A stretch of 64,000 bases of DNA, taken from the NCBI GenBank assembly GCA_033032175.1, contig CM065304.1, forward strand, positions 27,782,653 through 27,846,652, read 5' to 3'. The translations under genes and the position numbers were made by a program. Numbering within the stretch: position 1 is the stretch's first letter; every line of letters begins with the position of its first letter. This document shows positions 11,601 to 21,600 of this stretch, piece after piece. The notes under the pieces were generated by a model that was not told the DNA's origin, searched no databases, and was given only the letters and a program-made list of their open reading frames with translations. This stretch comes from Saturnia japonica (Eukaryota > Arthropoda > Insecta > Lepidoptera > Saturniidae).

Positions 11601-13936
11601 ATCAATATTGCTAGATATTAATGGGAATCATGCAATAATTGTACAATTAGGTATCCTGCATCTACAATTTTTTTAAAGGTATGGAATATTTATTTACCTT
11701 TGACTTTAATGTGTATATGCAATATGCATTTTTCAATTGATTCACATGTTTTTTTATGAAGGTCAATCAAGCCTTTTTTATTGTATTATTGGCTAGCTCA
11801 ACTACAATCTCACCTTATTCTGTGATTGAAGAAAATAATATGCTATCTATATAAAAAGGCACTGGCTCTTGAGTGCAGCTGTTTATAAACAATAAAAACC
11901 ACATAGCGGCAACTTGAACATTGTAAAAAGTTTAAAAAATCCTATCACCATGTTATGGTTTCATCAGAATGTATTTTGCTGGCTTTCCTGGAGGGCCCTC
12001 TAGAGGCCTGGTCAGGGAAACTGATCCGCTCACCAAGTACCATGCTTTTCACCAAAATCTCAGGCTCGTTCAAAGATTCAAACCCAACTATGCCAACTCA
12101 TTAAATGCTAAACAATATTGTTTGGAAAACACAAGCACTCAACAAAGACAAAGCTTTAAACATAGCATTTTAATTCATAATATTTGTGCCTACTTTCCGT
12201 ATTTACATTTGATTAAGCCTTACTTAGATGCAATATCTGTGTTAAAGGTTAACTTCAGTAGTAGAAGAGAATGAACACTGCTTATTTAGTTAGCTACCTA
12301 AAACCGTATAACTACTCAAATTATCTTTTAAATCATTTAGGTAATGAAGCAAAATAACTTACCCATGAGTAAAGGCAAACATTATTTTGCCCAAATGCCC
12401 ACAGCCATCCTTGATAACCCATGTTACAGTTGCTGCTAATGGAGTTGCATTAATATCTCCCACTCCTACACTTCTAAATACCTCTTGAGTAGCCAGTATG
12501 CCTGTGATGTTTTTATTTTATATTAATAGGTCCAATTAAAGTAATAAAAAGAATGGATAAATATTATAAATTAATATACATGCAAAAACAGAAAAATGTA
12601 CCAGTATAGATTGCCTCAAACTAGCATTCATGATGCGCCTAATATGGAATCGGCTAAAACAAATCATGAACCAACAGTAACAAGATGAGGATACATCATC
12701 AAACCTGTTGTACGTTTTGCAATATAAATAATATATATTTCTTAACTGTAATTGTGTAATTGTTATCAATCATTTGTCATTAACCTAAATATAGTTTTCT
12801 AAGGGATAAGTTATGTGCCATACTGCACATTAGTAAATATTAGGTCCTTACATATGAAACTGGCATTTTGTTGAACTAGGCACTTTGATCTCAAATATCT
12901 GGTTAAGTTAGGCTTGTGTATTTGTTTCAAATTTAGTGATTCATCTGTTTTTGCACAATTTGATTTTTCTTTGACATAATTTTTTTCACAAAATGGAAAA
13001 CTTGAAATATCAAATTATTTACGAATATGAGTTCCAATGTGGCAATTTTTGGTTCCAACATTTTCGTTCTAAAAATTTTGACCTGTGAAACAAACCCCAT
13101 GGAAGGCCGGTTACCCTAGTAAATAATGAAGAATCAAATGTGATTTTGGAAGCAGAACCATGGCAAACCCCGTCAGAGTTAGCAGCAAGCATTGGTGTGA
13201 TTGATAAAACAATTTTAATTTACTTGAAACAAATTGGAAAAGCTGAGAAATAGGTACCACACGAATTGACTAAAGTACACCAACAAACACACATTGAGTG
13301 CTGTGTTACATTACTAAACCATCACAATAATGAGGGAATTTTGAATAATTGAGACGCTATAAAAATTGTTGATAATACATTAGGCATTCTACGATAAAAT
13401 AATAATGTTCAACTAATTTTGATGAAAATTTTACATGGGAAATACATGCCATTACTCAATTGATACAAGCATTAGAATTGTCAACAATTTGAGTTAAAAT
13501 AAAATTACTGGATGTAAATAATTCCTGTGTAGTGTAACCAACACGTGCGGAGCCGCGGACACACAAACACTCCGCTAGTATTAATTTAACAAATCAATAA
13601 ATACCTACCTGTTATAGTACTACAAAAAGCTTGCGCAGTATCCCATATTTGATAAGCTAAATAGTCTCCACTAACGCTGTTTGGATAGCCGTGCGGAAGA
13701 AATATTTTACCGAACCAATCGCTAATACTGCTTGTCTTCTTTTCATCTATTATAATTATATTTTTCTGTACTGTAATAAAAATCGATACTTACAACAAAC
13801 CGAGTGTTGGAAATTATACCATATGGACAAAATGATCTATCGCACATTTACCTGGAGGATTAACATAAATTATTTCATGAGTGTTAGATTCGTATTTTTC
13901 TTTGACCAAAATTTCACCTCCGTGAATTTTATACAT
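5682..13936 (-). CDS. RUSF1 (DUF647 / root UVB sensitive family), nine exons
   Basis: Exons on the minus strand, in coding order: 13936-13852, 13770-13609, 12501-12363, 10613-10456, 9843-9702, 8257-8049, 7957-7701, 7609-7411, 6058-5682. All junctions are GT-AG and phases match throughout, giving 1728 bp and 575 aa. Family signatures appear in the expected order: LPHGYPNSVSGDYLAYQIWD and WDTAQAF in exon 2, LATQEVFRSVGVGD in exon 3, KKWRLYADTLNDAA in exon 4, GGATRAAMTQHH and NMADVSAKDAAQET in exon 5, then GWDLNKHLLIVDDWR at the start of exon 9. After DDWR comes a ~110-aa acidic then lysine-rich tail ending SKRHKKKD; I know of no such tail in the mammalian protein. Animal RUSF1 is poorly characterised; plant members act in UV-B sensing and vitamin B6 balance. 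It probably has several membrane segments (exons 5 and 6 are hydrophobic). The start at 13936 fits exon 1, but an upstream ATG at 14047 with a donor at C|GTAAGA is also phase-compatible with exon 2. Confidence 0.92.
6990..7383 (+). mobile_element. Non-autonomous Helitron-like element in RUSF1 intron 8
   Basis: It begins near GTTTGTTCCGGGTAATCTCC, followed by GGTTGGACCGATTTTGACGG, and ends GCCGCGGGCACAGCTAA. The GC-rich end and terminal CTRR are Helitron features. The same family is at 49785-50022, 59650-59785 and, inverted, 63290-63775. It ends 27 bp from the exon 8 splice donor (7410), in antisense orientation to the gene. Confidence 0.75.
8540..8640 (+). repeat. Fragment of a GC-rich dispersed repeat
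   Basis: GGGTGCCAAAGTAGCCGAAC, with flanking GCCGAGATGGC, matches GGGTGCCAAAGTGGCCGGAC at 54147 and 54253 and, inverted, the block at 55510-55560. It lies in RUSF1 intron 5, explaining a local rise in GC that might otherwise look like coding. Confidence 0.55.
9500..9695 (-). repeat. Dispersed lepidopteran repeat (SINE or MITE-like)
   Basis: It contains AATACCAATGAAATTAAAAT, CATCCAAATCGGTTCATAAA, and a terminal block GTCTTTTGTTAAAGTCAGTT. Related blocks occur at 24720-24785 and 32925-33060. It sits just below RUSF1 exon 5 (9702), so its edge abuts the splice donor. Confidence 0.6.
11969..12274 (+). other. Unrecognised 101-codon open frame inside RUSF1 intron 3
   Basis: Antisense to RUSF1. 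The predicted peptide starts MYFAGFPGGPSRGLVRETDP and has no motif I recognise. The first ~100 bp (11975-12075) are GC-richer than the intron around them, with GGAGGGCCCTCTAGAGGCC, a palindrome-like stretch. It may be a transposon fragment or chance. No splice sites or promoter support a gene. Confidence 0.2.
12841..13360 (+). mobile_element. Mariner (mori-like) 5' fragment in RUSF1 intron 2
   Basis: The left terminal repeat is TAGGTCCTTACATATGAAA. A decayed transposase N-terminus follows: FWFQHFRS-like reading, GRPVTLVNNEES, then a P-H-E-L-T block and the ITLLNHHNNEG block. The frame is broken by stops and small indels. It stops near 13360 with no right terminal repeat found. It is the same subfamily as the copy at 21655-22932 but older or 3'-deleted. 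Confidence 0.8.
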
Positions 13937-13951
13937 GGTTTTAATGAGTAT

Positions 13952-14047
13952 TTATTCGATCTTACGAAAATGATTATATTTTGTACATTCTTCTTCTTCT
14001 TTTTTCAAACTTGGCAACCCAGCCACCTTAGAGACTATTACTGCCAT
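13952..14047 (-). promoter_or_regulatory. RUSF1 leader uORF or alternative first exon
   Basis: A 31-codon frame starts ATGGCAGTAATAG and stops 15 bp before the RUSF1 start codon. It contains a GAAGAAGAAGAA run. Inside it a good donor (TTTTC|GTAAGA) ends in phase 1, exactly the phase needed by RUSF1 exon 2, so it could instead be an alternative first coding exon encoding MAVIVSKVAGLPSLKKEEEE and so on. Its first half is duplicated at about 18206-18262 by the inverted repeat described separately. No TATA box is evident. Confidence 0.5.
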
Positions 14048-14822
14048 TTTCAAGTTATACGATTTCGATACTTTAGGCCGATGAAGGAAATCGGCGGGTA
14101 AATGAAGAAGTGGCAATAAATAAATACAATTAAAAATAATAGTAGAAACCTACAATGACAAATTATGATGATTAAGAAATTTTACTAATGCTTTAATATA
14201 TATATTATTACTGAGAGATAGGATAGATGACAGGTCGCAAGGAAGAAGAGCCTTATAATTATACAAAATATCATACAGTGGTAAAGAGTTATAAAGAGAA
14301 CAGTTGAAAAGAATATGCATAATGTTACCCTCTTCCAGACCACACTCACAGATAGATGTATCTCTAATTCTTAATTTGTTCAGGTGAACTGGCGAAGAAC
14401 AGTGGCTAAATCTTGGTCTCGAAATAATAGTTGTAATTTTCTTACTAAATCTCTATTTGGAAAACCACGGTTTTAGAGCAATTGAAGATTGAAATCTTTT
14501 ATAAAATGTACCTTTGCTTGATTGATCCCAGTGCATATTCCACCTTTCAACCAAGTCTTGACGAGGTAGAAAAGAAAGTAAATCCTGTCTATATAAAGAA
14601 TTATCAGGAGCACCTTGAAAAGCTGCCAATTTAGCCAAACTATCAGCATTTTCATTACCATGGATACCTGAATGACCAGGAATCCATATCAAGGAAACTT
14701 GTAAACCTAGATGCACACAGTACTTCAGTTTGTTTTTAATTACAAGAGAAATCGGTGACCACTTATATTTTTAAAAGGATTATGTAAAAGAGATTGTAAA
14801 CAACTTAAAGAATCCGTAAAGA
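13990..14822 (-). repeat. Left arm of large inverted duplication (RUSF1 leader plus LINE 3' end)
   Basis: Read on the minus strand, this arm matches 17106-18262 on the plus strand. It runs through LINE RNase H coding sequence, the LINE C-terminus, the junction TTATTTATTGCCACTTCTTC, then AAAGTATCGAAATCG and ATGGCAGTAATAGTCTC of the RUSF1 leader. The right arm carries about 315 bp of extra sequence at 17813-18127. Because LINE and non-LINE flank match together, this is an inverted duplication and not two separate LINE insertions. Confidence 0.88.
14152..14822 (-). pseudogene. Non-LTR retrotransposon RNase H / C-terminal fragment
   Basis: Minus-strand frame with LIWIPGHSGIHGNENADSLA (RNase H C-terminal motif HSGIHGNENAD) and a following conserved block ending SIALKPWFSK, then a CECG-type cysteine end. 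This is the partner of the plus-strand LINE tail at 17106-17784. The two copies differ by few substitutions (for example GHSG here, GHSC there). Confidence 0.85.
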
Positions 14823-14829
14823 ATTCCTC

Positions 14830-17784
14830 AAACAGTTCGATAGGTTTGGCTGCTAAAATTGTAGAGCAGTCATTGGATAAATTATCGCATTGGATGTCTG
14901 ATCATCGTCTTTTCTTTTCTGTTTCTAAAAGCAAAGTAGTCGTTTTTTCTCCTAGAAAAACTAATCATCATATAAGTGTTTCTTTAAATCAGGCGAGCTT
15001 ACCGTTAAGTAACGAAATTATTTTACTTGGTAGTGTTAGCGACGCATAAGCCTAAGCGTAATGATATAAGAATAACATTTTTAAATATAAGTTGTAAGGA
15101 TGAATAATTTGCACAAACGATCAATAATTAAATGTTTCTAATGTTTTGAATATGTTACTATAGCGTGTAGGTATGTAAGAACAATATATAAGTCATGAAA
15201 ATGTGTGTAATCTAATAAAAATAATCACTTAAAGTACTAAAATCATATATTGTCAATAATTCATATTTTGTAAAAGTTATACGTAATGTTTTGTGTTATA
15301 TAAGTAAAATAGCCTTCTGTATGTGTTTTATAATGTTTGTAAGCTCAAATAGTGCGTATATAACGAGTCGCAAGACGTTTTAAGGTTGCAATGTTTAATG
15401 CTTTATATCTCCCGTGTTTATTAACCTATAATGTTAAAGTTAGTGTTTTTGAATAGGTATTTGTGTCTACATTGATGTGAAATAGTTTTTATTGTAATTG
15501 AATAACTGTAATTAGAGATATTAACAATTTATTATATTCTGTATACAAGTAATAATAATAATAGACAGAGACAGCAATATTGCAACCACTGCGCATTACC
15601 GCGGTTAACGGACCACACCCAAGTTTGGTAATGAGCAGTACGGATAGAGACGCCATCGTCCGTCTCGCTCTCCGGCAAACCATATAAAAGGCGTTCTGCC
15701 GGGGCAAACGAGCGCACACGGGTACCACAAATTGAAGAATCAAGACTCAAGACTCAAGAAACTGGAAGAAACCGTACCCAGAAGATATAGTATTAACAAA
15801 GTGTATTGTCTTAAAGAATACAGCAAATTTTATCGTGGTGCCTGTGTGTCATTTCTTCGCATCTTCACTAAGTTCAACCCGCCAGCGACCCAGTCCATTC
15901 CGCTCCGTGCTACGTCATCGCCGCGCCTACCAGCAGGCACCTCACTGCGTGTGTGTACCTTGATGTTTCGCCCTCTTCACGCCTAGTAGTTTCGGGTGTG
16001 AACAGGGTTGGTCGCACGTAGTGAGAGGGGCTCGCACGCACTGGTTTCCAGACAGCTGGTTACCGTAGCGTGTTATCCGCCGTCGGTTATATACAGAGTA
16101 CGAGGGAATCGTTTCCGTCGCGTTCGCGCCCTCGGTGCGCGGTCCCGCTCTGTATAGATTGACGTAGCACATTGTATAGTAGGCGCACGCACGCGCTCAT
16201 TTTAGGTAGAATATTTGATAGCAAATGTACAGGCATTCCGCATGTTAATTACATAGTTGCTAAGTGTGAAAGAAACATTAATATGATGAGAGCACTTTCT
16301 GGAGTTTCGTGGGGTGCTCATCCTTTTTCTTTAAAGTTAATATATAATGCAATGATAAGAAGTCTTTTAGACTATGGTTCTTTTACTCTTTGTCCTGTTA
16401 ATAAATCTGTAATTCATAAACTTAACCTTATTCAATCTAAGAGCCTACGTATTGTCATTGGGGCTATGAAAGGCACTCCCATTGAAGCACTGCAAATAGA
16501 ATGCGCTGATCCACCCCTGCACATAAGAACACAGTTTTTATCAGATCGGTATCTATACAAATCCTTTCAACTTTTGGACCACCCTCTTTCTAAAAAAAAT
16601 AACTTATCTTGATAGCCTTATTGTTAAAAATAATAGCTACTGGCATCGAAGGCCTCTGCCGCATTTAATTCATATTCTCAGGAATCTACATAAATAGGAA
16701 TGTACAATCACAAATTTTCCATGTAATCCTCTCTTCTTTTTTGATTACAGTGTGCTTATTTTCCAACCTAATGTAAGATTATCCATAGGTATAGGAAAAA
16801 ATATGTCAAATACTGATTCCAAACTTTTGAATTTTATTAAAAAGAACGCTCCTAATGCGGAAGTTTTTTTTAGTGATGCATCTAAATCTGTTGAACCACT
16901 TAAAAGAAATTTTCCAAATTTTTTTGGAAATGTTTCAACTATTCAAAATATTAAAGAAGGAGTAGGTGCTGCTTTTTATCAAATTTCGTCTAGATATTTT
17001 AAACTTTTTAAATACTCTTCTCTAATATCTAACTTTTCTGGGGAATGCTTAGCTATTTTGAATATATCAGCTATATCATAACGGAAAAAATTGCCAGGGC
17101 TGTGATCTTTACGGATTCTTTAAGTTGTTTACAATCTCTTTTACATAATCCTTTAAAAAAAAAAAATTGGTCACCGATTTCTCTTGTAATTAAAAACAAA
17201 CTGAAATACTGTTTGCAACTAGGTTTACAAGTTTCCTTGATATGGATTCCTGGTCATTCATGTATCCATGGTAATGAAAATGCTGATAGTTTGGCTAAAT
17301 TGGCAGCTTTTCAAGGTGCTCCTGATAATTCTTTATATAGCCAGGATTTACTTTCTTTTCTACCTCGTCAAGACTTGGTTGAAAGGTGGAATATGCACTG
17401 GGATCATTCAAGCAAAGGTAAATTTTATAAAAGATTTCAATCTTCAATTGCTCTAAAACCGTGGTTCTCCAAATAGAGATTTAGTAAGAAAATTACAACT
17501 ATTATTTCGAGGCTAAGATTTAGCCACTGTTCTTGGCCAGTCCACCTGAACAAATTAAGAATTAGAGATACATCTCTCTGTGAGTGTGGTCTGACGAGGG
17601 TAACATTATGCATATTCTTTTCAACTGTTCTCTTTATAATTCTTTACTACTGTATGATATTTTGTGTAATTATAATTATAAGGCTATTCTTCCTTGCGAC
17701 CTGTCATCTATTCTATCTCTCAGTAGTAATATATATATTAAATCATTAGTAAAATTTCTTAATCATCATAAATTGTCATTGTAG
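14830..17784 (+). mobile_element. LINE (non-LTR) fragment: RT C-terminus, RNase H, zinc end; interrupted
   Basis: RT thumb-region coding runs 14830-15033 (HWMSDHRLFFSVSKSKVVVF, then NEIILLG) and resumes at 16205 (RIFDSKCTGIPHVNYIVAK, then YNAMIRSLLDYGSF). RNase H follows with FSDASK, GECLAIL, TDSLSCL and HSCIHGNENADSLAK, matching the D-E-D-D active-site order. The frame breaks after 16612 and near 17060. The C-terminal Cys/His end (CECG...H...C) is at 17575-17640. The 5' part is missing: at 14823-14830 the sequence jumps into the inverted arm. Confidence 0.88.
15034..16204 (+). mobile_element. LTR-like insertion with 5-bp target duplication GGTAG
   Basis: 1171 bp starting TGTTAGCGACGC, flanked by GGTAG at 15029-15033 and 16205-16209. 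Removing it with one GGTAG restores the LINE reading frame (ILLG|RIFDSK) exactly. It holds a promoter-like CATATAAAAGG at about 15684 and a GC-rich second half with another TATA-like TTATATACAGAG. No gag or pol coding is visible, so a solo LTR or a non-autonomous LTR element is most likely. The right end (CTCATTTTA) is not the usual CA, so the exact family is open. Confidence 0.7.
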
Positions 17785-18262
17785 GTTTCTAATATTATTT
17801 TTAATTTATAGTAAGACAACCCGTCCCTAGTACTTCCAGACGCCGTGATATACGTCTCCCGTCTAGGTTCTATGATTACTCTATGTAGATTGTATATGCA
17901 TCGGTTGTTGTTAGTTCGATTCTTGAATTTGACAGAGAAATAAAAAGAAGAGCTCTAGCTAGCGCGCCGTTTGGATGTCTTTTAAAATGACTGTCGTGTT
18001 TTTCTGATTATTTTATATAATAGCCTAACTTACGAATGTGTAATACATTGTGGTGGTTGAATAAACGTTTCAACTATCTGCCGACTATATTATTTATAAT
18101 ACTGAGCTAGCTGGACGAAAAATTATATTTATTTATTGCCACTTCTTCATTTACCCGCCTATTCCCTCCATCGGCCTAAAGTATCGAAATCGCATAACTT
18201 GAAAATGGCAGTAATAGTCTCTAAAGTGGACTGGGTTGCCAAGATTGAAATAAGAAGAAGAG
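17106..18262 (+). repeat. Right arm of large inverted duplication
   Basis: Partner of 13990-14822. It ends with a copy of the RUSF1 leader (AAGTATCGAAATCG, ATGGCAGTAATAGTCTC) about 340 bp before the PGRP start codon. The copied leader has diverged: the GAAGAAGAAG run is now AAGAAGAAGAG and the frame ends after 21 codons. Confidence 0.88.
17813..18127 (+). mobile_element. ~315-bp insertion unique to the right arm
   Basis: Absent from the left arm, where TTTTTAATTG runs straight into TATTTATTTATTGCC. The insert has ACAACCCGTCCCTAG near its start, AGCTAGCGCGCCG in the middle and a polyadenylation-like TTGAATAAACG near the end. Its family is not recognised; it may be a short LTR or SINE. It lies upstream of PGRP. 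Confidence 0.6.
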
Positions 18263-18570
18263 TGAAGTGATAACTAAAATGACGTATGTACTGTGTACCA
18301 GAGATAAATAACTATTTCTATGTACTGTGTAGCATAGACCATTATCCAGAGCTGTGTAGTGTCATAGTGTGTACCAGAGTTAGAAATTTGTATTTTTTGT
18401 GTTGGTTTTGGTTTGTTATTTGCAAGTTGGGCCAAATAGTGAATATTACGTTCTCTTTGGTTTATACGGGTTATTATGTGCTTCTGATACTAAAATAATT
18501 AATAATATAGTTCGGCACATCATGTAGTTACATATTTATTAAATTCAAGTATATAGTGAAAATAAAGTCA

Positions 18571-18648
18571 ATGGATAAAAGACAAAATTTAGAAGTCGGG
18601 AAATGGCTTCGAACGCTGTACACAATGAAGCGAGTGCTAGTAATGTAG
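18571..18648 (+). promoter_or_regulatory. uORF overlapping the PGRP start codon
   Basis: ATGGATAAAAGAC opens a 25-codon frame that reads through the PGRP ATG at 18603 in another frame and stops at TAG 18646-18648. If the transcript begins upstream of 18571, ribosomes starting here would bypass the PGRP start, a translation-damping arrangement. The transcript start is not known. Confidence 0.45.
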
Positions 18649-21600
18649 GCGTAAAACTTAAAGGTGATTTGGGTGATTTTGAAGTAGTTAAAAAAGAGAG
18701 TGATAATCATGGAGACGATACATCAGACACATGTGATGCCAGTTCAAAGACAATTAGCTCTTTGTCCAACATTCCTTCGAACCTCGTTCGACCATCGAAT
18801 TCAGCCTCGTACCGTAATATCACAGTTGCAGATTCAAAAAACGTTCAGTTTGGAAATAATACATATTTCAATGGACCTGTTACTATTAAACAAGTAATTC
18901 AAAATAACTCTGGTTATGATAATGCTGCATACACTAAAACCGACAGTGAAGATGTAACACCTGAAAATAAACAACAGAATGGACTGAACAAAAAAACAAG
19001 TAAGTATCAAATTAAATGCCATAATTAAAGAAAAGTTATAACTACCTTAAATAACCATAACTGCTCAACTAAATAGACTAAATGTTGTTGATTTGATGTG
19101 TCCTTATTTTTGAAACCTTAAGCCTCTTTAAATCAAAACAAAATCAGACATATTTTTTCCTATTATCCTTAACTGCACTGTTACCTTATAAATATTTTTA
19201 TATTTTAGTATTGATGTAATTGAATCACAATCACCACACATACATATTGAAAATTCATTATATTGTTTTATTTCGGGATTTCACAATTTGAAATCAATTG
19301 GTGTAATAATAATATAACAGGGTAAATTGAAATTTAATAAACCCCCAACACAAGTAACTTATTCATTGAGACCATTCCATTACATAACATATCATACCTC
19401 CTTATCACACCTGTATCCCCAAAGTGTTAGGCAGAGGTGTACTAATGAAAACCCGCAGTTCGCCAGGTATGTTTTTAGGTCTCATGTAATAGGGGGCGAG
19501 CTTAATGCCATTAATTGGGCACAAAGCCAAACCGAGCTACTACTGACAATGTTATAGAAAAACCCAATAACACTCCTTGACCTGGGAATCGAACCCAAGA
19601 CCTTGAACATAGCAGGTTGCTCTTACAACCACTAGGCTAATGAGGCAGTTTTGACACCATTCATGGAAATTTTCTAAGAGAAAAACAATGCCTATTGCTT
19701 TAACAATGTTACGCATGGGAACACAAGTTTTTGATTGAAATACTTAAGTGCAAAACACAAAGAGAATGGGTGCGGGTCAGGCACGGGTTGGTTCATGTTT
19801 TTAATGAGCCCCAATTCTTTTTGTGTTTATGCATAACACAGGTTGGCAGAGGTGTGGTGCGGGCGTATCCAATGTGGGCTGTGGATGGTTCCGTAGCGGT
19901 TTCTGGGAGAGACACTATCATTGAAAATGTGGGAGGATTCGGACATGAACGAGGAGTTATTATTTCTCCTTTTAAAAATAGAGCATGAAAAAGGAAAAGA
20001 ACTTTGACTCACAACATTAATAAAAAAAAGACTAGAATTTGGAGAATATCATCACCTTTGCAGAGAACTACAAATGTATGAAGATCACTTCTACAAGTAT
20101 TTCCACATGTCAAAGAAAAGATTTGAAGCATAACATGATAAATGGAGTGTAAAAATATTCAAGCTCCATACAAATTGGAGGCAAGCTATATCTACCAGAG
20201 AAAAACATGCAGTTTGTTTATGGTATATATTTTTGTATGCCAGCCCCATCTATATGTTTCCGTACACATTCGATAATGCATTAATTCACGCTGTTCCGCA
20301 CATGCTCTCTGTGTTAATGCCTTTATGTAAGGACGTTTATTACGACAAATGTAAGGACGCTAGCATGCTCCCGGCCGCTAGATCCACACTCTGTCTATAG
20401 CGACAGGAGGCGTGTGCGACTCCCGCGCTTGCGTTTCGTGTATGGTCGTCTATTTAAATAGTGGATATTAGACCCGCTGCACTGTCCACCCAACCCATGC
20501 TCGACCTGCACTCGTTCTCTGTATGTTTTGCGCTTTAGTGACTCATTGTATATTTATGCCTGTTAGAATATAGTCTTTCAACATAATAAAAAAAAAGAAA
20601 AATAATTTTGTAGCATTGTTGTTTTTCACTTAAGTATTTGTAGTTTTGAGTTTTCAATGGAACCACAAGGGAAAGTGTGTAAAAATTTTTTTAAACTATG
20701 TATTTTAATTGGTAATGGTAATGTTTTTGTTATGCATCTGGCTAATTTATTTATCTCACATGTAAGTTTTTAATTTGAGCTCACAATTTTGTTTTTAATG
20801 TCTTGCTTTTTATTTACAGCACAAAAAAAGTTTACGATTCGTGTCTGGCACAAGATAACCTGTTCAGCAGTATGTATTGTTATAATAGGAGGGATTTGTG
20901 CAGTTATCTCTGTATTTCTTATTGATCATGGTATTGATGATAATTATTTTAATAAAGAAGGTGACTCATCATGTAAGTAATCATAAATGTTTGTAAATAT
21001 TTTAAGTGGTTGTGTTTTCCCTTACATATTGTAAAAGACAGTATATCTCTGTCTGTCTATTTGTTAGTGGGGTTATAACTTGAGAATCACTTAATAATTT
21101 TTTATAGTCCTTCTTTTTATATCACAGATGTGTACTTTGACCAGGTGTATTATTATATATTTTGTTACATTAGGCTATCGATATGTGATACAATTTCTGA
21201 GGTTAATCATAAATTAAGATGACACAATATAACTTTTTAACATTCACATTTTTAATACTATACCTGAAATATTCAAAATATACCAATATAATGCAGTAGG
21301 TAATTGCAAAAATTAGAAAAAAAAATTGAAACAATAATTACTAGTAATTAATACTAGTAATCTAACATCTATAAATATATTTAAACCACATGATGACTAG
21401 AAACAACATGCAAAATGTGCCTATAATAATAAGACAATTTTTCTATAGTGTATAACAATCCCTCCTAAATGTTTATACATACACTTCTATGACCCATAAG
21501 TTTTTTAAACATATCCTTCTAAAAATTCTTTATTCTTATTCTTTACGTAATATGTAGGGTGCAAAGTTCATATAATTTCTATGAAACACACATCAATATT

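Noticed and set aside
13691..14101. 136-codon plus-strand frame
   Set aside because: Antisense shadow of RUSF1 exons 1-2 and leader, where the minus strand matches the DUF647 family.
19580..19650. tRNA gene on the minus strand
   Set aside because: A and B boxes are present, but the arms do not pair well and the transcript would continue into a SINE body.
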